A DNA stretch of 64,000 bases from NCBI RefSeq assembly GCF_900116605.1, contig NZ_FPBC01000001.1:248001-312000 (forward strand), in the 5' to 3' direction. The translations under genes were made by a program, and so were the position numbers. Each line of letters begins with the position of its first letter. Within the stretch, counting starts at the first letter, position 1. The stretch comes from Pseudomonas marincola. GTDB lineage: Bacteria; Pseudomonadota; Gammaproteobacteria; Pseudomonadales; Pseudomonadaceae. Of this stretch, positions 16,968-25,897 are shown piece by piece. The notes beneath the pieces are model-generated. The model was given only the letters and a program-made list of their open reading frames with translations, ran no database searches and had not been told where the DNA came from.

Positions 16968-18047
16968 ATGTTAATAGTGTTGACCATCGCCACGTTGTTG
17001 ATCGTCATCGCCAGTGCGCTGCCGTTATCCAGGCATCAGCATTGGGTCGTCAGAGTGATGGACTTCCCCCGAGTGCAAATCGCTTTCATGGCTGCGGTTT
17101 TACTTGTTATTAACTGCTTGTTTCTCGACTTAACTCGCGCATTCAGTTGGTGCTTAGTGGCCGCTGCAGGCGTGTGCTTATTGTGGCAGTTGAAGTGGGT
17201 ATTACCTTACACACGCGTTTGGTCAAAGGAGGTTAACGCGAGCAAGGGCAGCGATCCTGCTCGCGAGCTCAGCATCATCACGGCAAACGTACTGAAAACC
17301 AACCGCAACAGTGACGCTTTAGTGGAGCTGGTCTCGCAGTATCAGCCCGATATTCTAGTCACGTTGGAGTCTGATAAATGGTGGGAAAGCAGGCTTGAAG
17401 CAATAGAAGTTGATCTGCCGTACAGCGTTAAGTGCCCGCTGGACAACCTGTACGGCATGCACGTTTACTCCAGACTGCCCTTTAGTGACGAAGTGCTTTC
17501 ATTTTTAGTGGAAGACGATGTTCCGTCAGTTCATCTGTCGTTGCAGCTGCGCTCAGGCGATAAAGTGTGCATGCACTTTGTTCACCCCGCGCCCCCAAGC
17601 CCGACTGAAAATTCAGAATCAACTGAACGCGATGCGGAGTTGATTTGCATCGCTAAGAAAGTTGCGCAAACGCAGGGCCCGGTTATTGTGACGGGTGATC
17701 TGAATGATGTGGCGTGGTCTTTCACCACTCGCCTGTTCCGTAAAATTAGCGGTCTGCTTGATCCACGGATTGGGCGGGGAATGTTCAACACCTTCCACGC
17801 GGACTACCCGTTTTTACGTTGGCCTTTAGACCATCTGTTTCACAGTGCACATTTCAAGCTCAAGGATATAAAGCGCCTACCTTCTATCGGTTCGGACCAC
17901 TTTCCATTGTTTACCGTACTGGTGTGTGAGCCTGAACGCGGTGCCAGTCAGAATGGCATTGCAGCTGACAGTGAAGATCACGCTGTGGCACAAGATATAG
18001 TCGACGAAAAAGACGTCACTACAGACGATGTGCCAAAACCTAATTAA
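16968..18047 (+). CDS. Membrane-anchored endonuclease/exonuclease/phosphatase family protein
   Basis: A 359-residue protein with two or three N-terminal membrane segments (about 1-22, 35-55, 60-78), then an EEP fold. Metal and catalytic motifs are in order: SIITANVLK (Asn), DILVTLESDKWW (Glu), VIVTGDLNDVAWS (Asp/Asn), LRWPLDHLFHS and a final GSDHFPLF (Asp-His). All needed residues seem present. Substrates in this superfamily range from nucleic acids to phospholipids; the catalytic domain probably faces the periplasm, which is inference. AGGAAA precedes the ATG by five bases. The last 45 residues are polar and unconserved. It stands alone in a loosely packed region. Confidence 0.85.
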   Translation: MLIVLTIATLLIVIASALPLSRHQHWVVRVMDFPRVQIAFMAAVLLVINCLFLDLTRAFSWCLVAAAGVCLLWQLKWVLPYTRVWSKEVNASKGSDPARELSIITANVLKTNRNSDALVELVSQYQPDILVTLESDKWWESRLEAIEVDLPYSVKCPLDNLYGMHVYSRLPFSDEVLSFLVEDDVPSVHLSLQLRSGDKVCMHFVHPAPPSPTENSESTERDAELICIAKKVAQTQGPVIVTGDLNDVAWSFTTRLFRKISGLLDPRIGRGMFNTFHADYPFLRWPLDHLFHSAHFKLKDIKRLPSIGSDHFPLFTVLVCEPERGASQNGIAADSEDHAVAQDIVDEKDVTTDDVPKPN

Positions 18048-18124
18048 TGCCCTGGACTGAACCCGGTTTCGCAGAGGGCCTGAGCCTCTTCTTGAGCCGG
18101 GAACTATCAGCTAGCTTGATTCGC

Positions 18125-18448
18125 CTAACCTGAGTCGCAGGCAACTAAGCCCTCAATGAAGACTGTTTCTGCCCGGCTCATGTGTTGCTCACGGCTCCAC
18201 AAAATATGGATATCCACGTCAGCAATGCCTTCTGCGGGCGGTAGCCGCCTGAGTAAGCCCGCCTGCACATCTTTGATCGCTGGTGAAGTTGACGAAGTTT
18301 TCTCGTTGTAACTCACCTTCGGCAATGGACTGCTGCCCGAAAAAGGCATGATGACGACCGCCAAAAAAGCCTAGCGCTGACGTAGAAAAAGACGCTGTTC
18401 GAGTTTTTGATGCTGTGCTTAAAACTGCGCTTAAGGTTAGCAACAAGC
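18125..18448 (-). pseudogene. Remnant of a LysR-type regulator (effector domain, frameshifted and internally deleted)
   Basis: Two adjoining minus-strand frames carry pieces of a LysR effector-binding domain. One has GFFGGRHHAFFGQQSIAEGE, then LQRENFVNFTSD (like the family's HPLA ... EPFI-F block). Near base 18275 similarity switches frame to IKDVQAGLLRRLPP followed by DVDIHILWSREQHMSRAETVFIEGL, the classical C-terminal part. About 70 residues normally between these blocks are missing, as is the helix-turn-helix N-terminus. Neither frame has a credible start. The similarity is judged by eye. Confidence 0.6.
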
Positions 18449-18798
18449 AGTGTCAGGTGAGATCCGAGCCGGTGATCACGCCTTTAAATCCGCACTCTTC
18501 ACTCTGCGGTCAGCTGCAAGTGACCGTTCACGCGCAGCGCACTGCACCAGCAAAAATGAAATCTTCCTGTTGAGTTGCGCTCGAATCGCTCGAAATCGGC
18601 CGCCTGGGCCAGTACGATAGCCGCCACACTTATGCGACCATATGCCGGATAGCGAGAGTGCACCTGCTTTTCATTGCACGGCGTGTAACCATCACCTGCA
18701 AATGCTACTGATTACCTACGCCAATTGGCCTGGCTCTACCCGTTGAACGGGGCCGTTAGAGCAAGCCGTAACATTCGAATGGGTACAGGATTGGTATT
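18449..18798. other. Gene-free stretch upstream of moxR
   Basis: About 350 bases with no credible gene. The part next to the LysR remnant may hold further degraded coding sequence, though I could not align any of it. The last 100 bases should contain the promoter of the moxR operon; no convincing -35/-10 pair was identified. Confidence 0.4.
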
Positions 18799-19785
18799 TT
18801 GGAAACCAAAGAAAACTCGCAAGGCCCGCAGTACAGGGCTGCATTGCTTGAGCTGCGTAATTTCCTCTCTTCGCAGATTCTCGGCCAGGAAAAACTGGTA
18901 GAGCGCCTGCTGATCGCATTGCTGGCCGACGGCCACATGCTGGTTGAAGGCGCGCCGGGGCTGGCGAAAACCAAGGCCATCAAAGAACTGGCGGAAGGTA
19001 TCGAAGCTGAATTCCATCGCATTCAGTTCACCCCAGACCTGCTCCCAGCTGACATCACTGGCACCGAGATTTATCGACCGGAAACCGGCAGCTTTGTGTT
19101 CCAGCAAGGGCCGATTTTCCACAACTTGGTACTGGCTGACGAAATCAACCGGGCACCGGCCAAAGTCCAATCGGCGCTGCTTGAGGCCATGGCCGAGCGT
19201 CAGGTGAGCGTGGGCCGCAGCACCTATGACCTGTCGCCGCTGTTTCTGGTAATGGCCACACAGAACCCAATCGAGCAGGAAGGCACCTATCCGCTTCCGG
19301 AAGCCCAGCTCGACCGGTTCCTGATGCACGTAAAAATCGGTTTCCCCGACGCCTCCGTCGAGCGCAAGATTCTGATGCAAGCTCGCGGCGAAGCGCTTCA
19401 TGGTGAAGAGAAACCCGAGCACCGGGTCAGCCAGCACGCCATTTTCGCAGCGCGCAAGGAAATCCTCGGTCTGTACATGGCTGATGCGGTAGAGGAATAC
19501 CTGGTGCAATTGGTGATGGCGTCACGCACGCCCGCCAAATTTGATCCGGAACTCGCCGAGTGGATTTCCTATGGCGCCAGCCCGCGTGGCTCGATTGCGC
19601 TGGACCGTTGCGCGCGCGCTCATGCCTGGCTTGCGGGACGAGACTTTGTCAGCCCCGAAGACATTCAGGCGGTGCTGTTCGATGTGCTGCGCCATCGCAT
19701 CATCCTGTCGTTCGAAGCGGAGGCTGCCGGTATCGACCAAGACCGCGTCATCCAGCGCATTCTCGATGTAGTCGCCGTCGCCTGA
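18799..19785 (+). CDS. MoxR family AAA+ ATPase
   Basis: A 328-residue MoxR-type ATPase, first gene of a six-gene bat-like operon. Walker A is GAPGLAKTKA (about 51-60), Walker B LADEINR (about 112-118), and the MoxR signature ATQNPIEQEGTYPLPEAQLDRF follows, so it should bind and hydrolyse ATP. Family members act as chaperone-like partners of VWA proteins encoded beside them. The start is TTG at 18799-18801, supported by AGGA eight bases upstream; the next in-frame ATG would remove the N-terminus up to Walker A. The DUF58 gene begins four bases past the stop. Confidence 0.93.
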   Translation: METKENSQGPQYRAALLELRNFLSSQILGQEKLVERLLIALLADGHMLVEGAPGLAKTKAIKELAEGIEAEFHRIQFTPDLLPADITGTEIYRPETGSFVFQQGPIFHNLVLADEINRAPAKVQSALLEAMAERQVSVGRSTYDLSPLFLVMATQNPIEQEGTYPLPEAQLDRFLMHVKIGFPDASVERKILMQARGEALHGEEKPEHRVSQHAIFAARKEILGLYMADAVEEYLVQLVMASRTPAKFDPELAEWISYGASPRGSIALDRCARAHAWLAGRDFVSPEDIQAVLFDVLRHRIILSFEAEAAGIDQDRVIQRILDVVAVA

Positions 19786-19789
19786 CCCT

Positions 19790-20725
19790 ATGCAAACCCT
19801 TGCAGCCCAGCCTGGCATCCGCGTTAACCTCGCCGAGTTGATCGAGATGCGCCACCGTGTGCGCGAAGTGCAGCTGTTTTCGACAGCCGCCCGACGCAGC
19901 CCGCTGATTGGTCTGCACCACTCGAAACTGCGCGGGCGTGGCGTCGACTTTGATCAGGTGCGGGTGTATCAGGCTGGCGATGATGTGCGCACGATTGACT
20001 GGCGGGTGACGGCGCGCACTCAGGAGCCGCACACCAAGATGTTCCACGAGGAGCGCGAGCGGCCCATCTACATCATGGTGGAACAAAGCCAGCGCCTGTT
20101 TTTCAGCACCGGACTGATGTTCAAGTCGGTGCTGGCCGCTCAAGCCGCCAGCCTGATTGGCTGGGCGGCACTGGGTCATAACGACCGGGTTGGCGGGCTG
20201 GTGTTTGGTGACAACGAACATCACGAGATCAAACCGCGTCGCAGCAAGCAAAGCCTGTTGCAACTGCTCAGCCGGCTGGCGCGGGCCAATCAGGCACTGC
20301 CCGGCGACCCGAACGCCGGCCGTGACAGCTTCGGCCTGGCACTGCGCCGCGCACGGGAAATTTTGCGCCCCGGCAGCCTCGCGGTGATCATTTGTGATGA
20401 GCGCACCCTCAACGACAGCAGTGAACAACAATTGGCGCTGCTCGCGCGCCACTGCGATGTGCTCCTGCTGCCGCTCAGCGATCCACTCGACCATGCCCTG
20501 CCCGCCGCCGGTTTACTGCGGTTTGCCGAGAGCGGTGCCAAACTCGAACTGGACACCCACAACGCAGACTTGCGCCGTGCTTATCACGAGCAGGCGCAGG
20601 CGCGACAGGCACGCTGGGAACGCCTGGCATTGAAGCTGCGCGTGCCGTTGCTGGCGCTCGACACCCAACGCGAGATGGTCGACCAACTGCGCGACCACCT
20701 CAACGGTTCAAGGGCCTCGAAATGA
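19790..20725 (+). CDS. DUF58 domain protein
   Basis: A 311-residue protein with the DUF58 signature GRGVDFDQVRVYQAGDDVRTIDWRVTART near residues 50-80, followed by an integrin-like VWA fold (PIYIMVEQSQRLFFS, SLAVIICDERTL). In the family the MIDAS-like DxSxS is often altered, and here the segment reads VEQSQRLFF, so metal binding is doubtful. It almost always sits between a MoxR ATPase and VWA membrane proteins, as here, suggesting an adaptor for the ATPase. The final bases overlap the next gene as ATGA, implying translational coupling. Confidence 0.9.
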   Translation: MQTLAAQPGIRVNLAELIEMRHRVREVQLFSTAARRSPLIGLHHSKLRGRGVDFDQVRVYQAGDDVRTIDWRVTARTQEPHTKMFHEERERPIYIMVEQSQRLFFSTGLMFKSVLAAQAASLIGWAALGHNDRVGGLVFGDNEHHEIKPRRSKQSLLQLLSRLARANQALPGDPNAGRDSFGLALRRAREILRPGSLAVIICDERTLNDSSEQQLALLARHCDVLLLPLSDPLDHALPAAGLLRFAESGAKLELDTHNADLRRAYHEQAQARQARWERLALKLRVPLLALDTQREMVDQLRDHLNGSRASK

Positions 20726-21216
20726 ACCCGCTGGATCAATTGCAGCCACTTATCCAGCCAGACCCAATCAGCCTGTGGCCGCCGGCACCGGGCTGGTGGT
20801 TGCTGGCTGTATTGCTCCCTGTCGTACTCTGGGGCCTGTACCGGCTGCTGAAAAAGCTACGCCGTAACCAAGCCGACAAACAGCCAGACATCAGCCAGGA
20901 CCCGCTGCGACTGGCAGCGCTGAGCGAACTTGAAGCCCTACAAAAACCCTATGACGGGATGCAGGCCGGTCCCTGGCTACAGTCGTTGAATAGCTTGCTC
21001 AAACGGCTGTGCGTGCAGCGTTACCCCGACAGCCAGTGCCATACATTGACCAGTCGCCAATGGCTGGCCTTTCTCGACAATCGCTGTCCGGCTGCCGGGC
21101 TGACCCGCTGGATGATTTTGGTTGAAGGTGCTTATCGCCCTCATTGCCTGCTCGATGACAAAGCCATTGCCGGGCTCAATCAGGCAGTCGACACGTGGAT
21201 TCGCAAACATGTTTGA
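20722..21216 (+). CDS. DUF4381 membrane protein
   Basis: A 164-residue protein with one membrane helix near the N-terminus (WWLLAVLLPVVLWGLYRLL, about 25-43), a basic stretch just after it, and a cytoplasmic helical domain. This is the usual DUF4381 arrangement, found between DUF58 and VWA genes in bat-like operons. Function unknown; a scaffold for the VWA proteins at the membrane is inference. It overlaps both neighbours: ATGA with the DUF58 gene and eight bases with the VWA gene. Confidence 0.85.
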   Translation: MNPLDQLQPLIQPDPISLWPPAPGWWLLAVLLPVVLWGLYRLLKKLRRNQADKQPDISQDPLRLAALSELEALQKPYDGMQAGPWLQSLNSLLKRLCVQRYPDSQCHTLTSRQWLAFLDNRCPAAGLTRWMILVEGAYRPHCLLDDKAIAGLNQAVDTWIRKHV

Positions 21217-22234
21217 ATTTACCTGGAGCTGGGTATTTCTGCTCGCGCCGCTGCCGTGGGTGTTGCGCTGGCTTCTGCCCGCAGCAGACAGCGGCGATGC
21301 GGCGCTGAATATCAACTTCATCAATGAACTCGAAGGCCTCAGTGGCCGCAAGGCGCGCACCGCATTGCCCAGCTGGCGGCGACAGGCGCGGTTCATCTTG
21401 CTGTGGATATTGCTCCTGAGTGCGGCGGCGCGGCCTGAATGGGTCGGCGAGCCGCTGCCCTTGCCTGCCAGCGGCCGGGATTTGCTGGTGGCCGTGGATG
21501 TGTCTGGCTCCATGGAATATGCCGACATGCGCTGGAATGACGAAGAAGTCAGCCGCCTGACACTGGTCAAGAACCTCTTCGGCAGTTTTATCGAAGGCCG
21601 CACAGGGGACCGCGTGGGCCTGATCCTCTTTGGCAGTCAGGCCTACTTGCAGGCGCCACTGACCTTCGACCGGCAAACCGTCAGCACCTGGCTGAACGAG
21701 GCAGTTATCGGGATCGCCGGTAAAAACACCGCGCTGGGTGATGCCATCGGCCTGGCCGTGAAACGCCTGCGCGAGCGTCCCGCCGAAAGCCGGGTATTGG
21801 TGTTGGTCACAGACGGCGCCAACACAGGCGGTCAGATCGAGCCACTGGTTGCAGCCAAACTGGCAGCCGAGGAAGGCGTGAAGATTTATCCGATCGGTAT
21901 CGGCGCCGACCCTAAATCGGGCGGCCTGCTAGGCATGTTCGGCTTCAATCCCGGGCTCGACCTTGATGAGCCCACGCTCAATGCAATTGCCGACCTGACC
22001 GGCGGGCAGTATTTCCGTGCGCGCAGCAGTGATGAGCTTCGCGCTATTGAAGAAACCCTGGACCGCCTCGAACCCGTTGAGCAAAAACCGACACTCGCGC
22101 GCCCAGCCAAGGCGCTTTACGCATGGCCACTCGGCGCAGCGCTGTTGCTTAGCCTGCTGCTGGCACTGCATGAGTTGTGGCCGCAACTGCAGCGCCAAAT
22201 GCGTGCGTTCAAACGGCAGCCGAGCGAATCATGA
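21209..22234 (+). CDS. VWA-domain membrane protein (BatA-like)
   Basis: A 341-residue protein: two N-terminal membrane segments (about 5-24 and 58-76), a von Willebrand factor A domain (about 90-290) and a C-terminal helix (LGAALLLSLLLALHELW). The MIDAS is complete, with DVSGSM (D97, S99, S101), a Thr in the KNTALGDAIG loop, and VTDGANTGG supplying the last Asp, so it should bind a divalent metal and a partner. The start overlaps the preceding stop by eight bases. Bat proteins have been tied to aerotolerance or envelope stress in other bacteria; the role here is unproven. Confidence 0.9.
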   Translation: MFEFTWSWVFLLAPLPWVLRWLLPAADSGDAALNINFINELEGLSGRKARTALPSWRRQARFILLWILLLSAAARPEWVGEPLPLPASGRDLLVAVDVSGSMEYADMRWNDEEVSRLTLVKNLFGSFIEGRTGDRVGLILFGSQAYLQAPLTFDRQTVSTWLNEAVIGIAGKNTALGDAIGLAVKRLRERPAESRVLVLVTDGANTGGQIEPLVAAKLAAEEGVKIYPIGIGADPKSGGLLGMFGFNPGLDLDEPTLNAIADLTGGQYFRARSSDELRAIEETLDRLEPVEQKPTLARPAKALYAWPLGAALLLSLLLALHELWPQLQRQMRAFKRQPSES

Positions 22235-24051
22235 GCCTTTTATCACTTTGGCCCCATTGGCTACGGCCTTTCTGGCTGCTGCTTATCCCGCTATTTCTGA
22301 CCCTTTTATGGCTGCTGTGGCACCGCGAAAAACGCAGCGGCCGCTGGCAACAGCTGCTGCCCGTGGCTTTTCACTCGGTTCTGCTGAGCGGCGGCCAGGG
22401 GCGCAGCAGTCGCACGCCAATTGTGCTGCTCGGTTGCGCCTGGCTGCTGGGCTTGCTCGCAATGCTGGGGCCAAGCTGGCAGCAGGTTGAACAGAACAAT
22501 CTCAAACCTGCCGACCCGCTGGTGGTGATTCTCGAACTGAGCCCGCAAATGCTCGCCAGTGATGTCACGCCAACCCGCCTTGAACACGCCAAGCGCAAGA
22601 TCATCGACCTGCTGCAGATACGCAAAGATGCGCAAACGGCGCTGGTGGTATTCGCCGGTAGCGCGCACACCGTGGTCCCGCTCTCGGACGACCTGGGCAC
22701 GAGCCGTAACCTGCTGGAATCCTTGAAGCCCGACATCATGCCCGAACCGGGCCATCGCGCCGATCTGGCGGTAGAAAAGGCGCAGCAACTGCTCAAGCAA
22801 GGCGCGCAGGGGCAGGGCCGATTGCTGCTGGTGGTGAGCGAACTGAATAACAGCGAGCGCCAGAACATCGCCAGCACTTTGGGCACTCATGGCCAGCGCC
22901 TGAGCATTCTCGGTATCGGCACCCAGCAAGGCGCGCCGATTGTCCAGGCCGACGGTGGTTTCCTAAAAGATGCTCAGGGCGCAATTATGATCCCCCGCCT
23001 CGACAGCAGTTCACTCGCTCGCTATGCCACCAGCATTGGCGCCCAATACCGCCAGTCCCGCCTCGACGACCTCGACTTAAAAGGGCTGGGCCTCTTGGGC
23101 GGGCCACAGAAGCTGCGCGAGGAAGGCGAGAAACAACAGTTGCAGGTATGGGCTGATCAGGGCCACTGGCTGGTGTTGGCGCTGGTATTACTGGCGGCAT
23201 TCGCTGGCCGTCGCGGCTGGATATTCTGTGTGCCGCTGCTGCTCCTGAGCCTGCCGCAAAATAGTTACGCATTCGGCTTTGACGATCTCTGGTTGCGCCC
23301 CGACCAACAAGGCCAACGCCTGCTGCAAGCGCAGCGTCCGGCAGAGGCCGCGAAACGTTTCAGCGACCCGCAATGGCAGGGCCAGGCGCTGTATCAGGCA
23401 GGCGACTATGCCGGGGCGGCAGAACGGTTTGCCCAGAGCGACAGTGCTGCCGCCCACTATAATCGCGGCAATGCGCTGGCGCGCAGTAACGAGTACGAGG
23501 CGGCAATCGAAGCCTATGAACAAGCTCTGGATCTGCAACCTGATCTTGCTCAGGCCCAGCAGAACAAGGCTCTGATCGAGCAATTGCTGCAACAGCAACA
23601 GCAGTCGCCACAAAATCAGCAGGATTCACAACAGCAAGACTCGCAGAACTCGCAAGAAAACAGCCAGCAAGGATCTGAGCAAAACAACAGCCAGGCGCAA
23701 TCCTCGCCCAATGCGCAAAACGCTGATGGCTCGACTGATGATCAGACCAGCGAGCAATCGCCAGGGCAAGATCAGGCCGCAGACAGCCAACAGGACGGTC
23801 AGAGCGCCGAGCAATCCAGCGCCGGAGATGATGCCGGGCAGCCGGACGCGCAGGCCGCTCAACAACAAGCCCAGCAGGATCAGGCAACGCAAGCTGCCGC
23901 CGACAAGTTGGTCAAATCGACCGAAGCCATCGATGGCGAGCGGCGCCAGTCACTAGAACAATGGCTGCGGCAAATACCCGATGATCCGGGTGAATTGCTT
24001 AAACGCAAATTTTGGTATGAACAGCAACAGCGTCAGGAAAACCCTCAATGA
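22231..24051 (+). CDS. VWA and TPR protein with Q/S-rich tail (BatB/BatC-like fusion)
   Basis: A 606-residue protein that joins functions split between BatB and BatC elsewhere. Two N-terminal helices precede a VWA domain; its MIDAS is degenerate (E102-L-S104-P-Q106 instead of DxSxS). Another helix near 320-355 is followed by TPR-like repeats (SAAHYNRGNALARSNEYEAA, EAYEQALDLQPDLAQAQQNK). Residues about 450-570 are a low-complexity tail of Gln, Ser, Asn and Asp. The ATG overlaps the previous stop as ATGA, as does its own end with the BatD gene. The altered MIDAS suggests a structural partner for the intact VWA protein. Confidence 0.88.
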   Translation: MSLLSLWPHWLRPFWLLLIPLFLTLLWLLWHREKRSGRWQQLLPVAFHSVLLSGGQGRSSRTPIVLLGCAWLLGLLAMLGPSWQQVEQNNLKPADPLVVILELSPQMLASDVTPTRLEHAKRKIIDLLQIRKDAQTALVVFAGSAHTVVPLSDDLGTSRNLLESLKPDIMPEPGHRADLAVEKAQQLLKQGAQGQGRLLLVVSELNNSERQNIASTLGTHGQRLSILGIGTQQGAPIVQADGGFLKDAQGAIMIPRLDSSSLARYATSIGAQYRQSRLDDLDLKGLGLLGGPQKLREEGEKQQLQVWADQGHWLVLALVLLAAFAGRRGWIFCVPLLLLSLPQNSYAFGFDDLWLRPDQQGQRLLQAQRPAEAAKRFSDPQWQGQALYQAGDYAGAAERFAQSDSAAAHYNRGNALARSNEYEAAIEAYEQALDLQPDLAQAQQNKALIEQLLQQQQQSPQNQQDSQQQDSQNSQENSQQGSEQNNSQAQSSPNAQNADGSTDDQTSEQSPGQDQAADSQQDGQSAEQSSAGDDAGQPDAQAAQQQAQQDQATQAAADKLVKSTEAIDGERRQSLEQWLRQIPDDPGELLKRKFWYEQQQRQENPQ

Positions 24052-25691
24052 CCCGCCTGCTTTGCATTTTCCTGTTGGCCCTTTTTGCGGCTACTTCAGT
24101 CAGCGCCAAGGACCTCATCGCCAGCGTCGACCGCAGCACTTTGAGTGTCAGCGAGACGGTGGAGTTAAGCCTGGAGTCCGACGACACCACGCTGTTCGGC
24201 AAACCGGATCTGAAACCGCTCAACGAGTTGTTCGATGTGCTCGGTACGCGGCAAGTCAACCGCCTGACCACCCTCAACGGCGAGGCCAAGGCCACGACTC
24301 GCTGGATCGTCACCCTGCAACCGAAAACCACTGGCACCGTGGTCATCCCCTCGCTCAGCCTTGAAGGCATGCACAGCCAGCCGATCACCCTGCAAGTGGT
24401 CGAGGCCAGCAAAGACGCGGACAGCAGCAAGATGGCGCCGGTATTCATTGATGCCAGCCTGGATAAGGATTCGGTCTATGTGCAGGAACAAGCCGTGCTC
24501 ACGCTGCGCATTTATCACTCGGTTTCACTGTATGACGACAGCAGTCTGACCCCGCTGGAAATCCCCGACGCACGGGTCGAGCCGCTTGAAAAACCACGCA
24601 CCTATGAGAAGCTGATAAATGGTGTACGCCACGGCGTGATCGAGCTGCGTTACGCGATTTATCCTCAGCACAGCGGCGCCCTGGAAATTCCTTCGCAGGC
24701 ATTCAGCGCCACCGCGGTTGCGGCCAACGACAGCGATGACTACAACCCCTTCGGCCCGCGTCCCGGCAAAGTGGTCCGTGTGCGCTCACCGCAGATCCCG
24801 CTCGAGGTCAAAGCCAAACCGGCCAGCTATCCGGCTGATGCACCCTGGCTTCCGGCGCACAAGGTCACACTGACTGAGAGCTGGAGCCCGGATCCGGCAA
24901 GTGCCAAGGTCGGCGATTCGCTGACCCGCAATATGATGCTCAATGTCGAAGGTCTGTCCAGCGCTCAACTGCCGCCGCTGGCGACACCCGATGTCAAAGG
25001 CCTGCGCCGCTACCCCGACCAGCCGACCCTGAGCAATCAGGTCACTCCGCAAGGCATCACCGGCAGCCGCGAAGAACACGAAGCGTTGGTGCCCAACCAG
25101 CAAGGCAAGGTCGAATTACCGGCCATTACGTTGACCTGGTGGAATACCCTGACCGATAGCCTTGAGCAGACCAGTATTGCCGCGCGCACGCTGGACGTAG
25201 CCGCCAATCCACAACTAACCGAGCCGCAGATTCCGGTCGAGGCGTTGCCGCCTACCGTAATTCAGGGACCAGCAGTCTGGCCGTGGCAACTAAGCACTGC
25301 ATTGCTGGGCCTGACGACCTTCATTGCGCTCGGCTTATGGTGGCGCGCACGACGCCTGCCGGCTGTTTCCAAGACGGCCCAAACCGGCCCAAGTCCACGC
25401 ACCCTGCTCGACGAACTCAAACGCGCGTGCCAGGCCAATGAGCCTAACCAGACCCGTCAGGCACTCGATGCGTGGGCCCGCCAGCAACCGTGCACGCTTG
25501 CCGAAATGGCAGCGCGCGACGTGCCGCTTTCAGCCGCGCTGGATGAACTCAACGGTGCGCTTTACAGCGAAACCGGCCAGCAATGGCAAGGTGAAGCCTT
25601 GTGGCAGGCTATTCGCTCGCTGCCGGCCCTCGAAGCGCAACAGCCCGCTACTGTAGAGGCCAGCGCGCTGCCGCCCCTCTATCCACGCTAA
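24048..25691 (+). CDS. BatD-like exported protein
   Basis: A 547-residue last member of the bat-like operon. A signal peptide (MTRLLCIFLLALFAATSVSA) is followed by beta-rich repeats typical of BatD (DRSTLSVSETVELSLES, DKDSVYVQEQAVLTLRIYH). A membrane helix near 405-430 (WPWQLSTALLGLTTFIALGLWW) leaves a short cytoplasmic helical tail. The bulk is periplasmic. It is translationally coupled to the preceding gene by ATGA. In other bacteria BatD works with the BatA/B VWA proteins at the inner membrane; what the complex acts on is not established. Confidence 0.9.
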   Translation: MTRLLCIFLLALFAATSVSAKDLIASVDRSTLSVSETVELSLESDDTTLFGKPDLKPLNELFDVLGTRQVNRLTTLNGEAKATTRWIVTLQPKTTGTVVIPSLSLEGMHSQPITLQVVEASKDADSSKMAPVFIDASLDKDSVYVQEQAVLTLRIYHSVSLYDDSSLTPLEIPDARVEPLEKPRTYEKLINGVRHGVIELRYAIYPQHSGALEIPSQAFSATAVAANDSDDYNPFGPRPGKVVRVRSPQIPLEVKAKPASYPADAPWLPAHKVTLTESWSPDPASAKVGDSLTRNMMLNVEGLSSAQLPPLATPDVKGLRRYPDQPTLSNQVTPQGITGSREEHEALVPNQQGKVELPAITLTWWNTLTDSLEQTSIAARTLDVAANPQLTEPQIPVEALPPTVIQGPAVWPWQLSTALLGLTTFIALGLWWRARRLPAVSKTAQTGPSPRTLLDELKRACQANEPNQTRQALDAWARQQPCTLAEMAARDVPLSAALDELNGALYSETGQQWQGEALWQAIRSLPALEAQQPATVEASALPPLYPR

Positions 25692-25700
25692 GAACGCCCT

Positions 25701-25723
25701 GCCCCGGCTGATTAGCCGCGGGC
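25701..25723 (+). terminator. Possible terminator hairpin after the bat-like operon
   Basis: GCCC-CGGCT / AGCCG-C-GGGC arms with a 4-base loop and one bulge lie ten bases beyond the BatD stop. There is no T-run, so it is a weak candidate. Confidence 0.35.
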
Positions 25724-25897
25724 GGGCCAGTTTGGCGGAACAGGCACACAGCTCTGGGCCTTTTGTGCTGTCCGCCAGCGGCTTCTTGCTACTATTAGGG
25801 AACCACTGGCTGCAACTCAGGTCGATGCACAATGCACGCCTCGTGCAGCGTACAAAGCCGATTGCTAATGCGGTTCTCTCATATAAGGAATGCCCTC

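Noticed and set aside
18799..25691. moxR/bat cluster as a new defence system
   Set aside because: The gene order matches the known MoxR-DUF58-DUF4381-VWA-VWA/TPR-BatD cluster of pseudomonads; no nuclease or toxin-like partner is present.
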